A stretch of DNA of 64,000 nucleotides from Rhodospirillaceae bacterium (GCA_947467145.1 CANIGJ010000006.1:102953-166952), one strand, 5' to 3'. Positions 45,607 through 55,004 are shown, counted from the first letter of the stretch. The notes: generated by a model from the letters alone, not told the origin. Numbers and translations: made by a program.

Positions 45607-46583
45607 GCCTGCTCGAACGGATCCGACTCGGCGCGTTCGTCGAACCCAAACAAGCGCCAGGTCGCGATCATGTGTGGCGGTAGTGGTGCGATGACCTCGA
45701 TCACCTCGCCGCCCGGGCGCGGCAGGCGGATGGCGCGGGCATGCAGATGGAGTTTCTTGGCAATATCCGCACCGGTCGGCATGGCATCGCGTTCACCGTA
45801 TTTCGGATCGCCCAGAATAGGTGTGCCGAGCGCCTGAGCATGGACCCGCAATTGATGTGTCCGTCCGGTCAACGGTTCCATCACCAACCAAGAAACCTTG
45901 CCGCCCGCATGATCGACGGTGCGATAGTTCGTGATCGCCTCCTGGCCCTCGTCCTCGTCCGCGACGACGCGTTCGCCGCGCGGCCCGCCCTGCTTGTCGA
46001 GCGCCAAATCGATGATGCCGTGTGCGGGTTTCGGTTGTCCCGCAACGATGGCCCAATAGACCTTGCGCGTCGTCTTGGCTTTAAACGCTGCCGCCATTTC
46101 GCTGGCGGCACGTATCGTGCGCGCGATCAGCAGAACGCCGGACGTATCGCGGTCCAGGCGGTGGACCAGACGCGGGCGGTCGCGTAAGCCGAACTGCAAG
46201 GCGTCCAACATGCCGTCGATATGACGATGCGTATTCGTGCCGCCCTGCACGGCGAGGCCCGGCGCCTTGTTCAGCGCGATGACCTCGTCGTCCATATAGA
46301 TGATCGATTCCTGCAACGCGTCGATATCGGCGTCCGTCGCTTTCGGAGCTACGCGTTTGGCCGGTGTCGGCGCGTCTTCGGCAATCGGCGGGATGCGGAT
46401 GCTCTGGCCCGCCTCAAGACGCGTACTCGCCTTGGCGCGATGGCCGTCGAGACGGATCTGTCCGGTACGCAGCAGCTTTTCCAGCCGGCCATGTTGCAGA
46501 TCGGGGAAATGGCGCTTGAACCAACGATCCATGCGGATGCCGTCTTCGCTGTCAGCCACTTCGCGGATTTCGACCTGATTCAT
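45603..46583 (-). CDS. rluC: RluA-family 23S rRNA pseudouridine synthase (RluC-like)
   Basis: A 326-residue synthase. An N-terminal S4 domain (GRLEKLLRTGQIRLDG) is followed by the catalytic domain with RLVHRLDRDTSGVLLIA containing the catalytic Asp, and GRTHQLRVHAQALGTPI. It probably isomerises uridines in 23S rRNA, with RluC or RluD specificity uncertain. The start at 46583 overlaps the crcB stop by 4 nt and matches the family N-terminus; the longer frame upstream runs through crcB. Confidence 0.93.
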   Translation of the reverse strand: MNQVEIREVADSEDGIRMDRWFKRHFPDLQHGRLEKLLRTGQIRLDGHRAKASTRLEAGQSIRIPPIAEDAPTPAKRVAPKATDADIDALQESIIYMDDEVIALNKAPGLAVQGGTNTHRHIDGMLDALQFGLRDRPRLVHRLDRDTSGVLLIARTIRAASEMAAAFKAKTTRKVYWAIVAGQPKPAHGIIDLALDKQGGPRGERVVADEDEGQEAITNYRTVDHAGGKVSWLVMEPLTGRTHQLRVHAQALGTPILGDPKYGERDAMPTGADIAKKLHLHARAIRLPRPGGEVIEVIAPLPPHMIATWRLFGFDERAESDPFEQA

Positions 46584-46960
46584 GCAAATACTGTCCGCAC
46601 TAGCATCATCGCTCCGAATAGAGCGCCGACCGACAGAACGACCGAGCCTACAACATAGAGCGCCGCGAGGGCGAAGTCGCCCCGCTGCATAAGGGCAACC
46701 GTATCGAGCGAAAACGACGAAAAAGTCGTAAACCCACCCATGATGCCAATCGTTAGGAAGGCCCGCCACTCCATATTCAAGGTCCAATGCGGCACCATGA
46801 GTTCGATCAGCAGGCCTAGAATCATGCTGCCCGAGACGTTGACCAGCAGAATTCCCCAGGGAAATTCTGTCCCGAGGATGGCGCCGACAACAGCCGTTGA
46901 CATATAACGTGCAACCGAACCAATGGCACCACCTGCTGCAATATAAAAAAGAATACTCAT
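46580..46960 (-). CDS. crcB: Fluoride exporter CrcB (Fluc)
   Basis: A 126-residue inner-membrane fluoride channel with four helices. Conserved features are GGAIGSVARY near the N-terminus, NVSGSMILGLL with the Asn of the pore, and GGFTTFSSFSLD carrying the Phe-box and Thr/Ser track. It works as an antiparallel dimer that expels fluoride. The start at 46960 is set by family length, with GAGGGAAA upstream. It is controlled by the fluoride riboswitch and terminator in its leader and overlaps rluC by 4 nt. Confidence 0.96.
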   Translation of the reverse strand: MSILFYIAAGGAIGSVARYMSTAVVGAILGTEFPWGILLVNVSGSMILGLLIELMVPHWTLNMEWRAFLTIGIMGGFTTFSSFSLDTVALMQRGDFALAALYVVGSVVLSVGALFGAMMLVRTVFA

Positions 46961-46998
46961 CAAGTTTCCCTCAGCTTTCTGGCCGTCGGCGTGCAGGC

Positions 46999-47021
46999 AA
47001 AAAAAAACCGCCAACCGGCGG
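46999..47021 (-). terminator. Riboswitch-associated intrinsic terminator
   Basis: On the minus strand ccgcc-ggtt-ggcgg is followed by nine T residues (46999-47007), between the aptamer and the crcB start. An upstream segment (47037-47044) can pair over 8 bp with 47016-47023, which covers the 5' arm of the terminator, and so could act as an antiterminator. Confidence 0.88.
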
Positions 47022-47054
47022 GGAACTTGGACACACCCCCACCGTGCTTTCACA

Positions 47055-47102
47055 CAGTAGGAGTCATCAGCCACTAGGGCGGTTATGGGGAACTCCATCC
47101 CC
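47055..47102 (-). ncRNA. Fluoride riboswitch (crcB motif) aptamer
   Basis: Read on the minus strand, the segment matches the crcB-motif pattern. A gggg/cccc stem encloses atggagtt, followed by ataacc. A gcc/ggc hairpin follows, then ctgatgactcctac, whose ctcc pairs with ggag to form the pseudoknot. The class binds fluoride with Mg2+ and turns on fluoride-resistance genes. It lies about 95 nt before crcB and directly before a terminator, so control is probably at transcription termination. Confidence 0.95.
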
Positions 47103-47118
47103 TTAAACTTACACGTTT

Positions 47119-47147
47119 AAATTAGCAGGCCATGCCCGATGGGACAA
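47119..47147 (-). promoter_or_regulatory. Promoter of the fluoride riboswitch-crcB transcript
   Basis: TTGTCC (47142-47147) and TAATTT (47119-47124) are spaced by 17 nt, about 17 nt upstream of the aptamer and just after the rarA stop codon. Confidence 0.6.
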
Positions 47148-47159
47148 TAAGATTGAACA

Positions 47160-48458
47160 TCAGTCATCCGATATTTGTCGCTTAGATCGCAGCTTATCCC
47201 AATACTCGATTCGCTTGGCGATTTCGCGCTCATAACCGCGCTCGCCGGGCCGGTAGAAGCGCTCGCGCGGCATCTCGTCGGGGAAATAGTTCTGGCCCGA
47301 AAAGCCCTCCTCCGCGTCATGGTCGTATTCATAGCCAGCGCCGTATCCCAGATCCTTCATCATCCGCGTCGGTGCGTTGAGGATATGTTTGGGCGGCATG
47401 AGCGAGCCGTATTCGCGCGCCGAGCGCATGGCGGCCTTGATTGCCGTATAGCTCGCATTCGATTTGGGCGCCGAGGCCAGGTAAATGACGAGCTGGGCGA
47501 TCATCAATTCGCCCTCGGGCGAGCCCAACCGTTCATAGGCCTGCCAGGCGGCGATGGCGCGGGGCAGCGCATCGGGTTCGGCCAGCCCCACATCCTCGGA
47601 CGCGAAGCGCACCAGCCGGCGGCAGATAAAATGGGGGTCCTCGCCACCCGTCAGCATGCGCGCTAGCCAATAGAGTGCCGCGTCAGTGTCGGATCCACGC
47701 AGCGATTTGTGCAGCGCGCTGATCAGGTTGTAGTGGCCTTCCTGCGATTTGTCGTAAAGCGGGGCACGGCGTGCGACGATGTCGGCCAGTTCGGCGGTAT
47801 CGATCTGCTTGGCGCCACTCAAATTCAAAAGCTGTTCGGCCATGTTCAGGATAGCGCGCCCGTCGCCATCGGCCATGGCGCGCAGGGACTCGCGCGCGTC
47901 CTCGCCGACCGGCAGCTTCTTGCCTTCGGTCCGTTCGGCCCGGTGCAGCAGCGCCTCAAGCGCATCGTCATCGAGCCGGCGCAGCACCAAAACCTGACAG
48001 CGCGACAGCAACGCGCCGTTCAACTCGAATGACGGATTCTCGGTCGTTGCCCCCACCAGGGTCACCGTGCCGTCCTCGACGTAAGGCAAAAACGAATCCT
48101 GCTGCGAACGGTTAAAGCGATGGATTTCGTCGACGAACAGCAAGGTGCCCTGCCCGGCTTCGCGCCGTTTGCGCGCGGCATCGAAAATCTTGCGCAGGTC
48201 CGCCACGCCCGAAAAGACCGCCGACAGCGGCTCGTAATACAGCTTGGTATGTTCGGCGAGCAGACGGGCGATCGTCGTCTTCCCCGTGCCGGGCGGCCCC
48301 CACAGGATGATCGAGGCCATCCGTCCCGCCTTCAGCAGGCGCGCCAAGGACCCGCCGTCCTTCAGCAGATGATCCTGCCCGACAACGTCGGACAAGGTCT
48401 GCGGGCGCAGCCGGTCGGCTAACGGACGCGGCGCCTGCGATTCAAATAGCGTGGCCAT
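47160..48458 (-). CDS. rarA: Replication-associated recombination protein RarA (MgsA)
   Basis: A 432-residue AAA+ ATPase related to clamp loaders and RuvB, acting at stalled forks. Walker A is GPPGTGKTT (Lys60), Walker B is FVDEIHRFN, sensor 1 is VGATTENPSFELN, and the C-terminal tetramerisation part contains SLMPPKHILNAPT. The ATG shares a base with the stop of the protease gene upstream (TGATG), so the two are coupled. Confidence 0.95.
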   Translation of the reverse strand: MATLFESQAPRPLADRLRPQTLSDVVGQDHLLKDGGSLARLLKAGRMASIILWGPPGTGKTTIARLLAEHTKLYYEPLSAVFSGVADLRKIFDAARKRREAGQGTLLFVDEIHRFNRSQQDSFLPYVEDGTVTLVGATTENPSFELNGALLSRCQVLVLRRLDDDALEALLHRAERTEGKKLPVGEDARESLRAMADGDGRAILNMAEQLLNLSGAKQIDTAELADIVARRAPLYDKSQEGHYNLISALHKSLRGSDTDAALYWLARMLTGGEDPHFICRRLVRFASEDVGLAEPDALPRAIAAWQAYERLGSPEGELMIAQLVIYLASAPKSNASYTAIKAAMRSAREYGSLMPPKHILNAPTRMMKDLGYGAGYEYDHDAEEGFSGQNYFPDEMPRERFYRPGERGYEREIAKRIEYWDKLRSKRQISDD

Positions 48459-49840
48459 CAGCGACTGATCGCCAGTTGGAGCTTTTTACCCCCGCGCAGG
48501 ATGGTGACGCGCCAGCGCTGCGGCGTTTGGGTGAGCGTACGCTGCAATTGCGGCAGATCAGGCACCGGCGCTCCATTGATATCGCTCACCACGTCCCCGG
48601 AGCGAAAGCCGTAGCGTTGCGCGGCACTTCCGCGTCGGGTCTGCAACACGGCAACGCCGCGCGTCGTCAGATCGATCCCCAGTTCATCGGCCAATGCTGG
48701 CGACAGATTGCCGACCGTGGCCCCTTCAAGAGGATGGGTGCCGCTCAATTCCGTCGCATTGCGCGGCGGAATCTCCGGCGGAACCTCGATGGAAAAATTC
48801 ACGTTCTGTGGCTGTCCGCGCCGCACGATCTCGAATGCGACATTATCGCCGATGCGATGCGTAGCGACGCGATAACGCAACGCGTCAATATCGGTGACGT
48901 CACGACCATTCACTGCGCGCACAACATCACCTGGCCGTATCCCGGCGCGTTCCGCCGGGCCGCTGGGATACACCGCCTCGACCACGACACCGACCGGCAA
49001 GCGCAGGCCCAATTGCTGCGCGATCTCGTTGGTGACGGGCTGACCGGTCATGCCCAGCCAAGGGCGCACCATCTTGCCACCGCCCGACAAATTGGCGACG
49101 ACGTTCGAGACCATGTTCGACGGGATGGCGAAGCCGATGCCGACGGAACCGCCGCTTTGCGAATAGATCGCCGAGTTGATGCCGATCAACTTGCCGTCCA
49201 ACGAGATGAGCGCTCCACCCGAATTGCCGGGATTGATCGCCGCATCCGTCTGGATAAAGAAATTGAGATCGCTGATGCCGACCTGCGTTCGCGCGAGCGC
49301 CGAGACGATGCCGCTCGTCACGGTCTGACCGACGCCGAACGGATTGCCGATGGCGAGCACCAGATCGCCGACCTCGATGTCATCGGAATCGTGAAACTCG
49401 AGGAACGGAAAAGTTTCGCCGCGCGCATCGATCTTAAGCACGGCCAGATCGCTGCCGGCATCGCTGCCCAAAATGGTCGCGGCGAATTCGCGCCGGTCGG
49501 CGAGCACGACCTTGATCTCATCCGCGCCTTCGATGACGTGGTGATTGGTGACGATCGTGCCGTCGGAGCGCACGATGACACCCGAGCCCAACGAGGATTC
49601 GCGCCGCGCGAAGCGGCGGAAGAACGGATCGTCGAACAGCGAAAACTGCCGGGGTGCTGCGATCGTCTTGCGCGTGAAGACGTTGACCACGGCCGGTGCG
49701 GCTTTCTTGACCAACGGCGCGAACGATAGCTGCACGTCGGCGCGCGAGGTCGGCGGCACACGCTGCTGCGCGACGGCCGGCGGACTGGCGAGCCAAAGCG
49801 CGGTGAAGATGGCTATGAACGGCGGGGCGAAGCGGAGCAT
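48458..49840 (-). CDS. degQ: DegP/DegQ (HtrA-like) periplasmic serine protease
   Basis: A 460-residue protease. An N-terminal signal peptide ends near AVAQQ (about 25), followed by a trypsin-like domain with catalytic His101, Asp131 and Ser207 (GNSGGA), then two PDZ domains (about 255-340 and 370-455). It degrades or chaperones misfolded envelope proteins. It could be called degP or degQ; the short linker region near the active site suggests DegQ, but I am not certain. Only a weak AGGG precedes the ATG. Confidence 0.93.
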   Translation of the reverse strand: MLRFAPPFIAIFTALWLASPPAVAQQRVPPTSRADVQLSFAPLVKKAAPAVVNVFTRKTIAAPRQFSLFDDPFFRRFARRESSLGSGVIVRSDGTIVTNHHVIEGADEIKVVLADRREFAATILGSDAGSDLAVLKIDARGETFPFLEFHDSDDIEVGDLVLAIGNPFGVGQTVTSGIVSALARTQVGISDLNFFIQTDAAINPGNSGGALISLDGKLIGINSAIYSQSGGSVGIGFAIPSNMVSNVVANLSGGGKMVRPWLGMTGQPVTNEIAQQLGLRLPVGVVVEAVYPSGPAERAGIRPGDVVRAVNGRDVTDIDALRYRVATHRIGDNVAFEIVRRGQPQNVNFSIEVPPEIPPRNATELSGTHPLEGATVGNLSPALADELGIDLTTRGVAVLQTRRGSAAQRYGFRSGDVVSDINGAPVPDLPQLQRTLTQTPQRWRVTILRGGKKLQLAISR

Positions 49841-49861
49841 GGCCCTAGGATTCTAACACCC

Positions 49862-49894
49862 GAAAACGAAGAAGGCAGCCACGAGGCTGCCTTC
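49862..49894 (-). terminator. Terminator of the alpha (rpsM-rplQ) operon
   Basis: A perfect 10-bp stem (gaaggcagcc/ggctgccttc, loop tcgt on the minus strand, 49871-49894) is followed by ttcgtttt, about 26 nt after rplQ. Confidence 0.82.
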
Positions 49895-49920
49895 AAGGTA
49901 TTTCGTGACTATGGCCACAG

Positions 49921-50367
49921 TTAGGCGGTCGCAGCGACCTTCTCGTCCTGCTCGGCCAGCGCCATTATCGCTTCGTGGCGCGCCTTGTCGGCGGCACCCT
50001 TGGCGGCGGGATCGCGATCGACCAGTTCGATCACGGCCATCTCGGCCGCATCGCCATGGCGGAAACCGGCGCCGAGAACGCGGGTGTAACCACCCTTGCG
50101 GTCCTTGTAGCGGGTAGCCAAGGCATCAAACAGCTTGGCGACCACGGCATCGTCGCGCAGGAACGCGAAGGCCTGGCGGCGGGCGTGCAGATCGCCGCGC
50201 TTGCCGAGCGTGATCATCTTCTCGGCGAACTTACGGAGGTCTTTCGCCTTCGGCTTGGTCGTCTTGATCTGCTCATGCAGCAGCAACGATGCCGCCAGAT
50301 TGGCGAACATTGCCGAACGATGAGCGGTGGGACGGCCCAGTTTGCGGCCCGACATACCGTGACGCAT
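49921..50367 (-). CDS. rplQ: 50S ribosomal protein L17
   Basis: A 148-residue large-subunit protein at the exit-tunnel rim. It starts [17 protein letters not shown] and contains [17 protein letters not shown], both hallmark stretches, with an alanine-rich C-terminal extension that is common in alphaproteobacteria. It is 27 nt after rpoA and the last gene before the operon terminator. Confidence 0.97.
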   Translation of the reverse strand: MRHGMSGRKLGRPTAHRSAMFANLAASLLLHEQIKTTKPKAKDLRKFAEKMITLGKRGDLHARRQAFAFLRDDAVVAKLFDALATRYKDRKGGYTRVLGAGFRHGDAAEMAVIELVDRDPAAKGAADKARHEAIMALAEQDEKVAATA

Positions 50368-50394
50368 GTTTCTTACCCTTCTTCCTTACGGGCC

Positions 50395-51411
50395 TTAAAA
50401 CGGCTCTTCGAGACGTTTGGCCAACTCTTCAATGTTTTCCGGCGGCCAGTTCGGGATATCCATACCCAAATGCAGGCCCATCTGCGCGAGAACTTCCTTG
50501 ATCTCGTTCAGCGACTTGCGGCCGAAGTTCGGTGTGCGCAGCATCTCTGCTTCGGTCTTCTGAACCAGATCGCCGATATAGATGATGTTGTCGTTCTTGA
50601 GGCAATTGGCCGAACGGACGGAAAGCTCGAGCTCGTCGACCTTGCGCAGCAGATTGCGGTTGAACGGCAACTCTTCGCGCGCTTCATCGGCCTTCGCGAG
50701 CTGCGGCTCGTCGAAGTTGATGAACAGCTGAAGCTGGTCTTGCAGGATACGCGCGGCCAGGGCCACGGCATCTTCCGGCGTAACCGTGCCGTTGGTGGTC
50801 AGATCAATCGACAGGCGATCGAAGTCCGTCACCTGACCGACGCGGGCATTGTCGACCTTGTAGGCGACTTTGCGCACCGGCGAGAACACCGCATCGATCG
50901 GGATCAAACCGATCGGCGATTCCTCGGGCTTGTTCTGACCGGCCGGTACATAACCCTTGCCGTTCTCGACCGTCAGCTCCATGCGGATCGACGCATTGTC
51001 GTCGAGCGTGCAGATGACCAGATCCGGATCCATGACTTCGATGTCGTGACCCGTTTCGATCTGCCCCGCCTTCACCTCGCCCGGGCCTTTGGCCTGGAGG
51101 ATGACGCGCTTCGGACCTTCGGAATGCATGCGCAGACCGAGCATCTTGATGTTGAGCACGATGTCGGTAACGTCTTCGTGCACGCCCGGGATCGACGAGA
51201 ATTCATGCAGCACGCCATCGATCTGAATGGCAGTCACGGCAGAGCCCTGCAGCGACGACAGCAGAACGCGACGCAGCGCATTGCCCAACGTGAGGCCGAA
51301 CCCGCGCTCAAGCGGCTCGGCGACGATGGTCGCGCGGCGCTGCGGGACGGAGCCCTGAACAACTTCGAGCTTGTTCGGTTTAATTAAGTTCTGCCAGTTT
51401 TTCTGAATCAC
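50395..51411 (-). CDS. rpoA: RNA polymerase alpha subunit
   Basis: A 338-residue subunit. The N-terminal dimerisation domain ([18 protein letters not shown]) is followed by a linker near 235 and the C-terminal DNA- and activator-binding domain ([20 protein letters not shown]). A GTG at 51411 gives the standard length and start ([10 protein letters not shown]) with GAGG upstream; the frame is open 13 codons further without support. An 89-nt leader that can form a stem separates it from rpsK. Confidence 0.98.
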   Translation of the reverse strand: MIQKNWQNLIKPNKLEVVQGSVPQRRATIVAEPLERGFGLTLGNALRRVLLSSLQGSAVTAIQIDGVLHEFSSIPGVHEDVTDIVLNIKMLGLRMHSEGPKRVILQAKGPGEVKAGQIETGHDIEVMDPDLVICTLDDNASIRMELTVENGKGYVPAGQNKPEESPIGLIPIDAVFSPVRKVAYKVDNARVGQVTDFDRLSIDLTTNGTVTPEDAVALAARILQDQLQLFINFDEPQLAKADEAREELPFNRNLLRKVDELELSVRSANCLKNDNIIYIGDLVQKTEAEMLRTPNFGRKSLNEIKEVLAQMGLHLGMDIPNWPPENIEELAKRLEEPF

Positions 51412-51500
51412 GAGTGAACCTCGCTCTCGCAAGCAATTTTTCAGTACCAATCGCGCGGGCGACCTTCCGGCCTAGGCCCGCGTTGTGCATTCTCTAGGCG

Positions 51501-51896
<396 letters not shown>

Positions 51897-51948
51897 ATTC
51901 TTCCTTCAGACCTTTCGAATCGCGGCAGAGACGGCCGACGATCAAACC

Positions 51949-52326
51949 TTATTTCGTAACTTTCTTCTTACCCGCGATGGCCTTGGCCGGCCCCTTGCGC
52001 GTGCGCGCATTGGTGTGCGTGCGCTGACCGTGGACCGGCAGGCCCTTACGGTGACGCAAACCGCGATAGCAGCCGAGGTCCATCAAACGTTTGATGTCCA
52101 TCGAGATCTTACGGCGCAGATCGCCTTCGACCTGATAATCACGGTCGATCATTTCGCGAATCCGCAGCACTTCATCGTCGGTCAGTTGATGAACGCGACG
52201 CTCGGTCGGAATCCCAACTTCCTTACAGATATGCTGAGCGGTTTCGCGCCCAATGCCATAAATATAGGTCAGCCCGATTTCCACCCGCTTTTGGGTTGGA
52301 ATGTTGACGCCAGCAATACGAGCCAA
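51949..52326 (-). CDS. rpsM: 30S ribosomal protein S13
   Basis: A 125-residue head protein contacting S19 and the P-site tRNA. It has the start [19 protein letters not shown], the helix-hairpin [10 protein letters not shown], and the basic tail [16 protein letters not shown]. It is the first gene behind a strong promoter in the 95-nt gap after adk. A GAGGAGA precedes the ATG. Confidence 0.98.
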   Translation of the reverse strand: MARIAGVNIPTQKRVEIGLTYIYGIGRETAQHICKEVGIPTERRVHQLTDDEVLRIREMIDRDYQVEGDLRRKISMDIKRLMDLGCYRGLRHRKGLPVHGQRTHTNARTRKGPAKAIAGKKKVTK

Positions 52327-52385
52327 AGCCTGGTCTCCTCAGCCTAAAAAAAACAATAACTTACCTGGGAAGTTGGAAGGCGGCG

Positions 52386-52413
52386 ATTATATGCACCGAA
52401 GCCCCCAAGTCAA
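52386..52413 (-). promoter_or_regulatory. Strong sigma-70-type promoter of rpsM-rpsK-rpoA-rplQ
   Basis: TTGACT (52408-52413) and a perfect TATAAT (52386-52391) with a 16-nt spacer on the minus strand give a transcript start near 52379. The leader contains a weak aactt/aagtt stem followed by a run of eight T residues (around 52346-52353), so attenuation is possible. Confidence 0.75.
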
Positions 52414-52421
52414 CTCACCCG

Positions 52422-53066
52422 CTAACTCTCTACGATCCCGCGAATGCGGCGGAAAACCTCGTCCATTTCCCCCATCCCATCGATCGCCTTCAAAGCGCCC
52501 TTCTTCTCGTAATACGGGAGGATGGGAGCCGTCTGTTCGCGATAGGCAACCAGACGCGACCGCACGGTCTGCGGGTTATCATCGGACCGGCGGCTGAATT
52601 CTGTCGAACCGCAGCGGTCGCAAACCCCGTCCTGTTTGGTCGGGGAAAACGTGTCGTGGTAGCCGGCGCCGCACTTGGCGCAGGCGAAACGGCCACCCAG
52701 ACGCTCCACGAGAGCGTCCTCATCAACTTTAAGCTGGATGACATGATCGAGCTTTAAGCCCTTGTCATCTAACATTTTATCCAAGGCTTCCGCCTGCGCG
52801 GTCGTGCGCGGGAAGCCGTCAAGGATGATACCTTTACCCTTTAGGCTGTCGATCCGGCTGGAGATCATGCCGATGATGATCGCATCCGAAACCAGCCCGC
52901 CGGCATCCATGATCTTCTTGGCTTCCTTGCCGAGATCGGTGCCGCCGCGGACTTCTTCGCGCAGCATGTCGCCGGTCGAAAGCTGGACCAGACCAAAGGT
53001 CTTCGCCAGGCGTTCCGCCTGCGTGCCCTTACCGGCGCCCGGAGGCCCCAACAGAATAACGATCAT
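52422..53066 (-). CDS. adk: Adenylate kinase
   Basis: A 214-residue enzyme interconverting ATP, AMP and ADP. The P-loop is GPPGAGKGTQ (7-16), the AMP site is in DGFPRTTAQAE, and it has a long LID domain with four cysteines (CAKCG and CDRCG), which should bind zinc. It lies 13 nt after secY, the usual alphaproteobacterial position at the end of the spc operon. Confidence 0.98.
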   Translation of the reverse strand: MIVILLGPPGAGKGTQAERLAKTFGLVQLSTGDMLREEVRGGTDLGKEAKKIMDAGGLVSDAIIIGMISSRIDSLKGKGIILDGFPRTTAQAEALDKMLDDKGLKLDHVIQLKVDEDALVERLGGRFACAKCGAGYHDTFSPTKQDGVCDRCGSTEFSRRSDDNPQTVRSRLVAYREQTAPILPYYEKKGALKAIDGMGEMDEVFRRIRGIVES

Positions 53067-53079
53067 CCTAGGCCTCCCC

Positions 53080-54423
53080 TCAGCGGCGCCCTTTTAGGCG
53101 CGATTTTTTGATGAGGCCCTCATACTGATGGGCCAAAAGATGCGATTGGATCTGCGCAACCGTATCGAGCGTCACCGAAACCGCGATCAGCAGGCTGGTG
53201 CCGCCAAAGAAGAACGGCACGGCATACTGCGAAATCAGGATTTCCGGCAGGATCGCAACCGCGATCAAATAGAGCGCACCGATGACCGTCAGGCGCGTCA
53301 GGACATAATCGAGATAATCGGCCGTGTTCTTGCCCGGACGAATACCCGGCACGAAGCCGCCGTACTTCTTCAGATTGTCGGCCGTTTCCACCGGATTGAA
53401 CACAACCGCGGTGTAAAAGAACGCAAAGAACGCGATCAGGGCGGCATACAGCGTAAGGTACGACGGCGAACCGCGACCCAGCCACGATGCGATCTCGCTC
53501 ATGATGCCGCTGCTGTCCGTGCTCGCGGTGATGCTGATCAAGGTGATCGGCATGAGCAGGATGGAGGATGCGAAAATCAGCGGGATAACGCCCGAAGTAT
53601 TGATCTTGAGCGGCAGATGGGAAGATTCACCGCCGAACATCTTGCTGCCAACCTGGCGCTTCGGATACTGAACGATGATCCGGCGCTGGGCGCGTTCGAC
53701 GAAAACGATGCCGTAAACCACCGCGACCGAGCCGATCAGCAGAAGCGCGATGAACGCGGTCGACAGGGCGCCCGTGCGGCCCAATTCCAAAGTGCCGACC
53801 AAGGCGTGCGGCAGGCCGGCGACGATGCCAGCGAAGATGATCAGCGAAATGCCGTTGCCGACGCCGCGCGCGGTGATCTGCTCGCCCAGCCACATCAGGA
53901 ACACGGTCCCGCCAACCAGCGACACGACAGCCGTAAAGCGGAAGAAGATGCCCGGATCGCCAACCGCCGGACCGGCGCTGCTGGTCATGCCCTCAATGCC
54001 CACTGCGACGCCATAGGCCTGCAACATGGCAATAAGCACGGTCAGGTAACGGGTATATTGATTGATCTTCTTGCGGCCCGCCTCCCCCTCTTTCTTCAGA
54101 GCGCCCAGGCTCGACGAAATCGACGTCATGAGCTGCAAGATGATCGAGGCCGAGATGTACGGCATGATGTTGAGCGCGAAGATGGTCATGCGCCCGAGCG
54201 CGCCACCCGCGAACATATTGAACATGCCGAGGATACCGCCCGACTGCTGGCGGAAGATATCCTGCAGCACGATCGGATCGATGCCGGGCAGCGGGATATA
54301 GGTGCCCAGGCGATAGACGATCAGGGCCCCCAATGTGAACCACAGACGCTTCTTCAACTCCGTCGCCTTGGAAAAGGCGCCGAAGTTAAGATTCGCAGCT
54401 AGTTGTTCAGCAGCGGAAGCCAT
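53080..54423 (-). CDS. secY: Protein translocase subunit SecY
   Basis: The 447-residue channel subunit of the Sec translocon with ten membrane helices. Landmarks are YIPLPGID near the N-terminus, the plug region GGILGMFNMFAGGALGRM, the cytosolic loop YPKRQVGSK, and FVPGIRPG towards the C-terminus. It follows rplO by 44 nt, a gap filled by a strong hairpin just before the Shine-Dalgarno AAGG. Confidence 0.98.
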   Translation of the reverse strand: MASAAEQLAANLNFGAFSKATELKKRLWFTLGALIVYRLGTYIPLPGIDPIVLQDIFRQQSGGILGMFNMFAGGALGRMTIFALNIMPYISASIILQLMTSISSSLGALKKEGEAGRKKINQYTRYLTVLIAMLQAYGVAVGIEGMTSSAGPAVGDPGIFFRFTAVVSLVGGTVFLMWLGEQITARGVGNGISLIIFAGIVAGLPHALVGTLELGRTGALSTAFIALLLIGSVAVVYGIVFVERAQRRIIVQYPKRQVGSKMFGGESSHLPLKINTSGVIPLIFASSILLMPITLISITASTDSSGIMSEIASWLGRGSPSYLTLYAALIAFFAFFYTAVVFNPVETADNLKKYGGFVPGIRPGKNTADYLDYVLTRLTVIGALYLIAVAILPEILISQYAVPFFFGGTSLLIAVSVTLDTVAQIQSHLLAHQYEGLIKKSRLKGRR

Positions 54424-54438
54424 GCTTCACCTTATTAA

Positions 54439-54459
54439 GGGCCCCGGGTACCGGGGCCC
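54439..54459 (-). other. GC hairpin in the rplO-secY gap
   Basis: A perfect 9-bp stem (gggccccgg/ccggggccc, 3-nt loop) lies 8 nt after the rplO stop and immediately before the secY Shine-Dalgarno. There is no proper U-tract, so partial attenuation, an mRNA end-processing site or translational tuning are more likely than full termination. Confidence 0.6.
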
Positions 54460-54467
54460 GACAGACG

Positions 54468-54947
54468 TTAGGCCGGCGTTTCGGTCGCGGGCGCCGGCAG
54501 GGTGATCGAGCCACCCGCCTTTTCGACCGCAGCGATCGCCGACTTGGAAGCGCCGGCGAGATCGAGCTTCACCTTCGCGGTGAGCTTGCCCTTGCCGAGC
54601 AGACGCACGCCATCGGCTTCGCCACGAACCAGACCGGCCGCAGCGAGCGCCGCCGCATCGATGGTCGCGTTCGTATCGATCTTCTTCTCATCAATCGCCT
54701 TCTGCAGGCGGTCGAGATTCACGATCTCGAAATTGGTGCCGAACAGGTTGGTGAACCCGCGCTTCGGCATACGACGATACAGCGGCATCTGACCGCCTTC
54801 GAAGCCGCCGATCGCGACGCCCGAACGCGCCGTCTGACCCTTCACGCCGCGGCCCGAGGTTTTACCCTTGCCCGAGGAATGACCACGGCCCAAACGCTTG
54901 CCAGGTTTGCGCGCGCCCTTGTTGTCGCGAATGTCGTTGAGTTGCAT
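54468..54947 (-). CDS. rplO: 50S ribosomal protein L15
   Basis: A 159-residue protein. It has the glycine-rich basic N-terminus ([19 protein letters not shown]), the [15 protein letters not shown] core, and an L18e-like C-terminal domain ending in an Ala/Pro-rich tail. It lies 57 nt after rpmD. Confidence 0.98.
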   Translation of the reverse strand: MQLNDIRDNKGARKPGKRLGRGHSSGKGKTSGRGVKGQTARSGVAIGGFEGGQMPLYRRMPKRGFTNLFGTNFEIVNLDRLQKAIDEKKIDTNATIDAAALAAAGLVRGEADGVRLLGKGKLTAKVKLDLAGASKSAIAAVEKAGGSITLPAPATETPA

Positions 54948-55004
54948 AACTACGTCCTTCCTCTGCGCGTCCGTTAACTACGGTTCGTAACGCGCGAAAA
55001 TGCC

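Noticed and set aside
46897..47106. Small plus-strand ORF across the crcB leader
   Set aside because: It is antisense to the fluoride riboswitch and terminator and has no ribosome-binding site or family resemblance.
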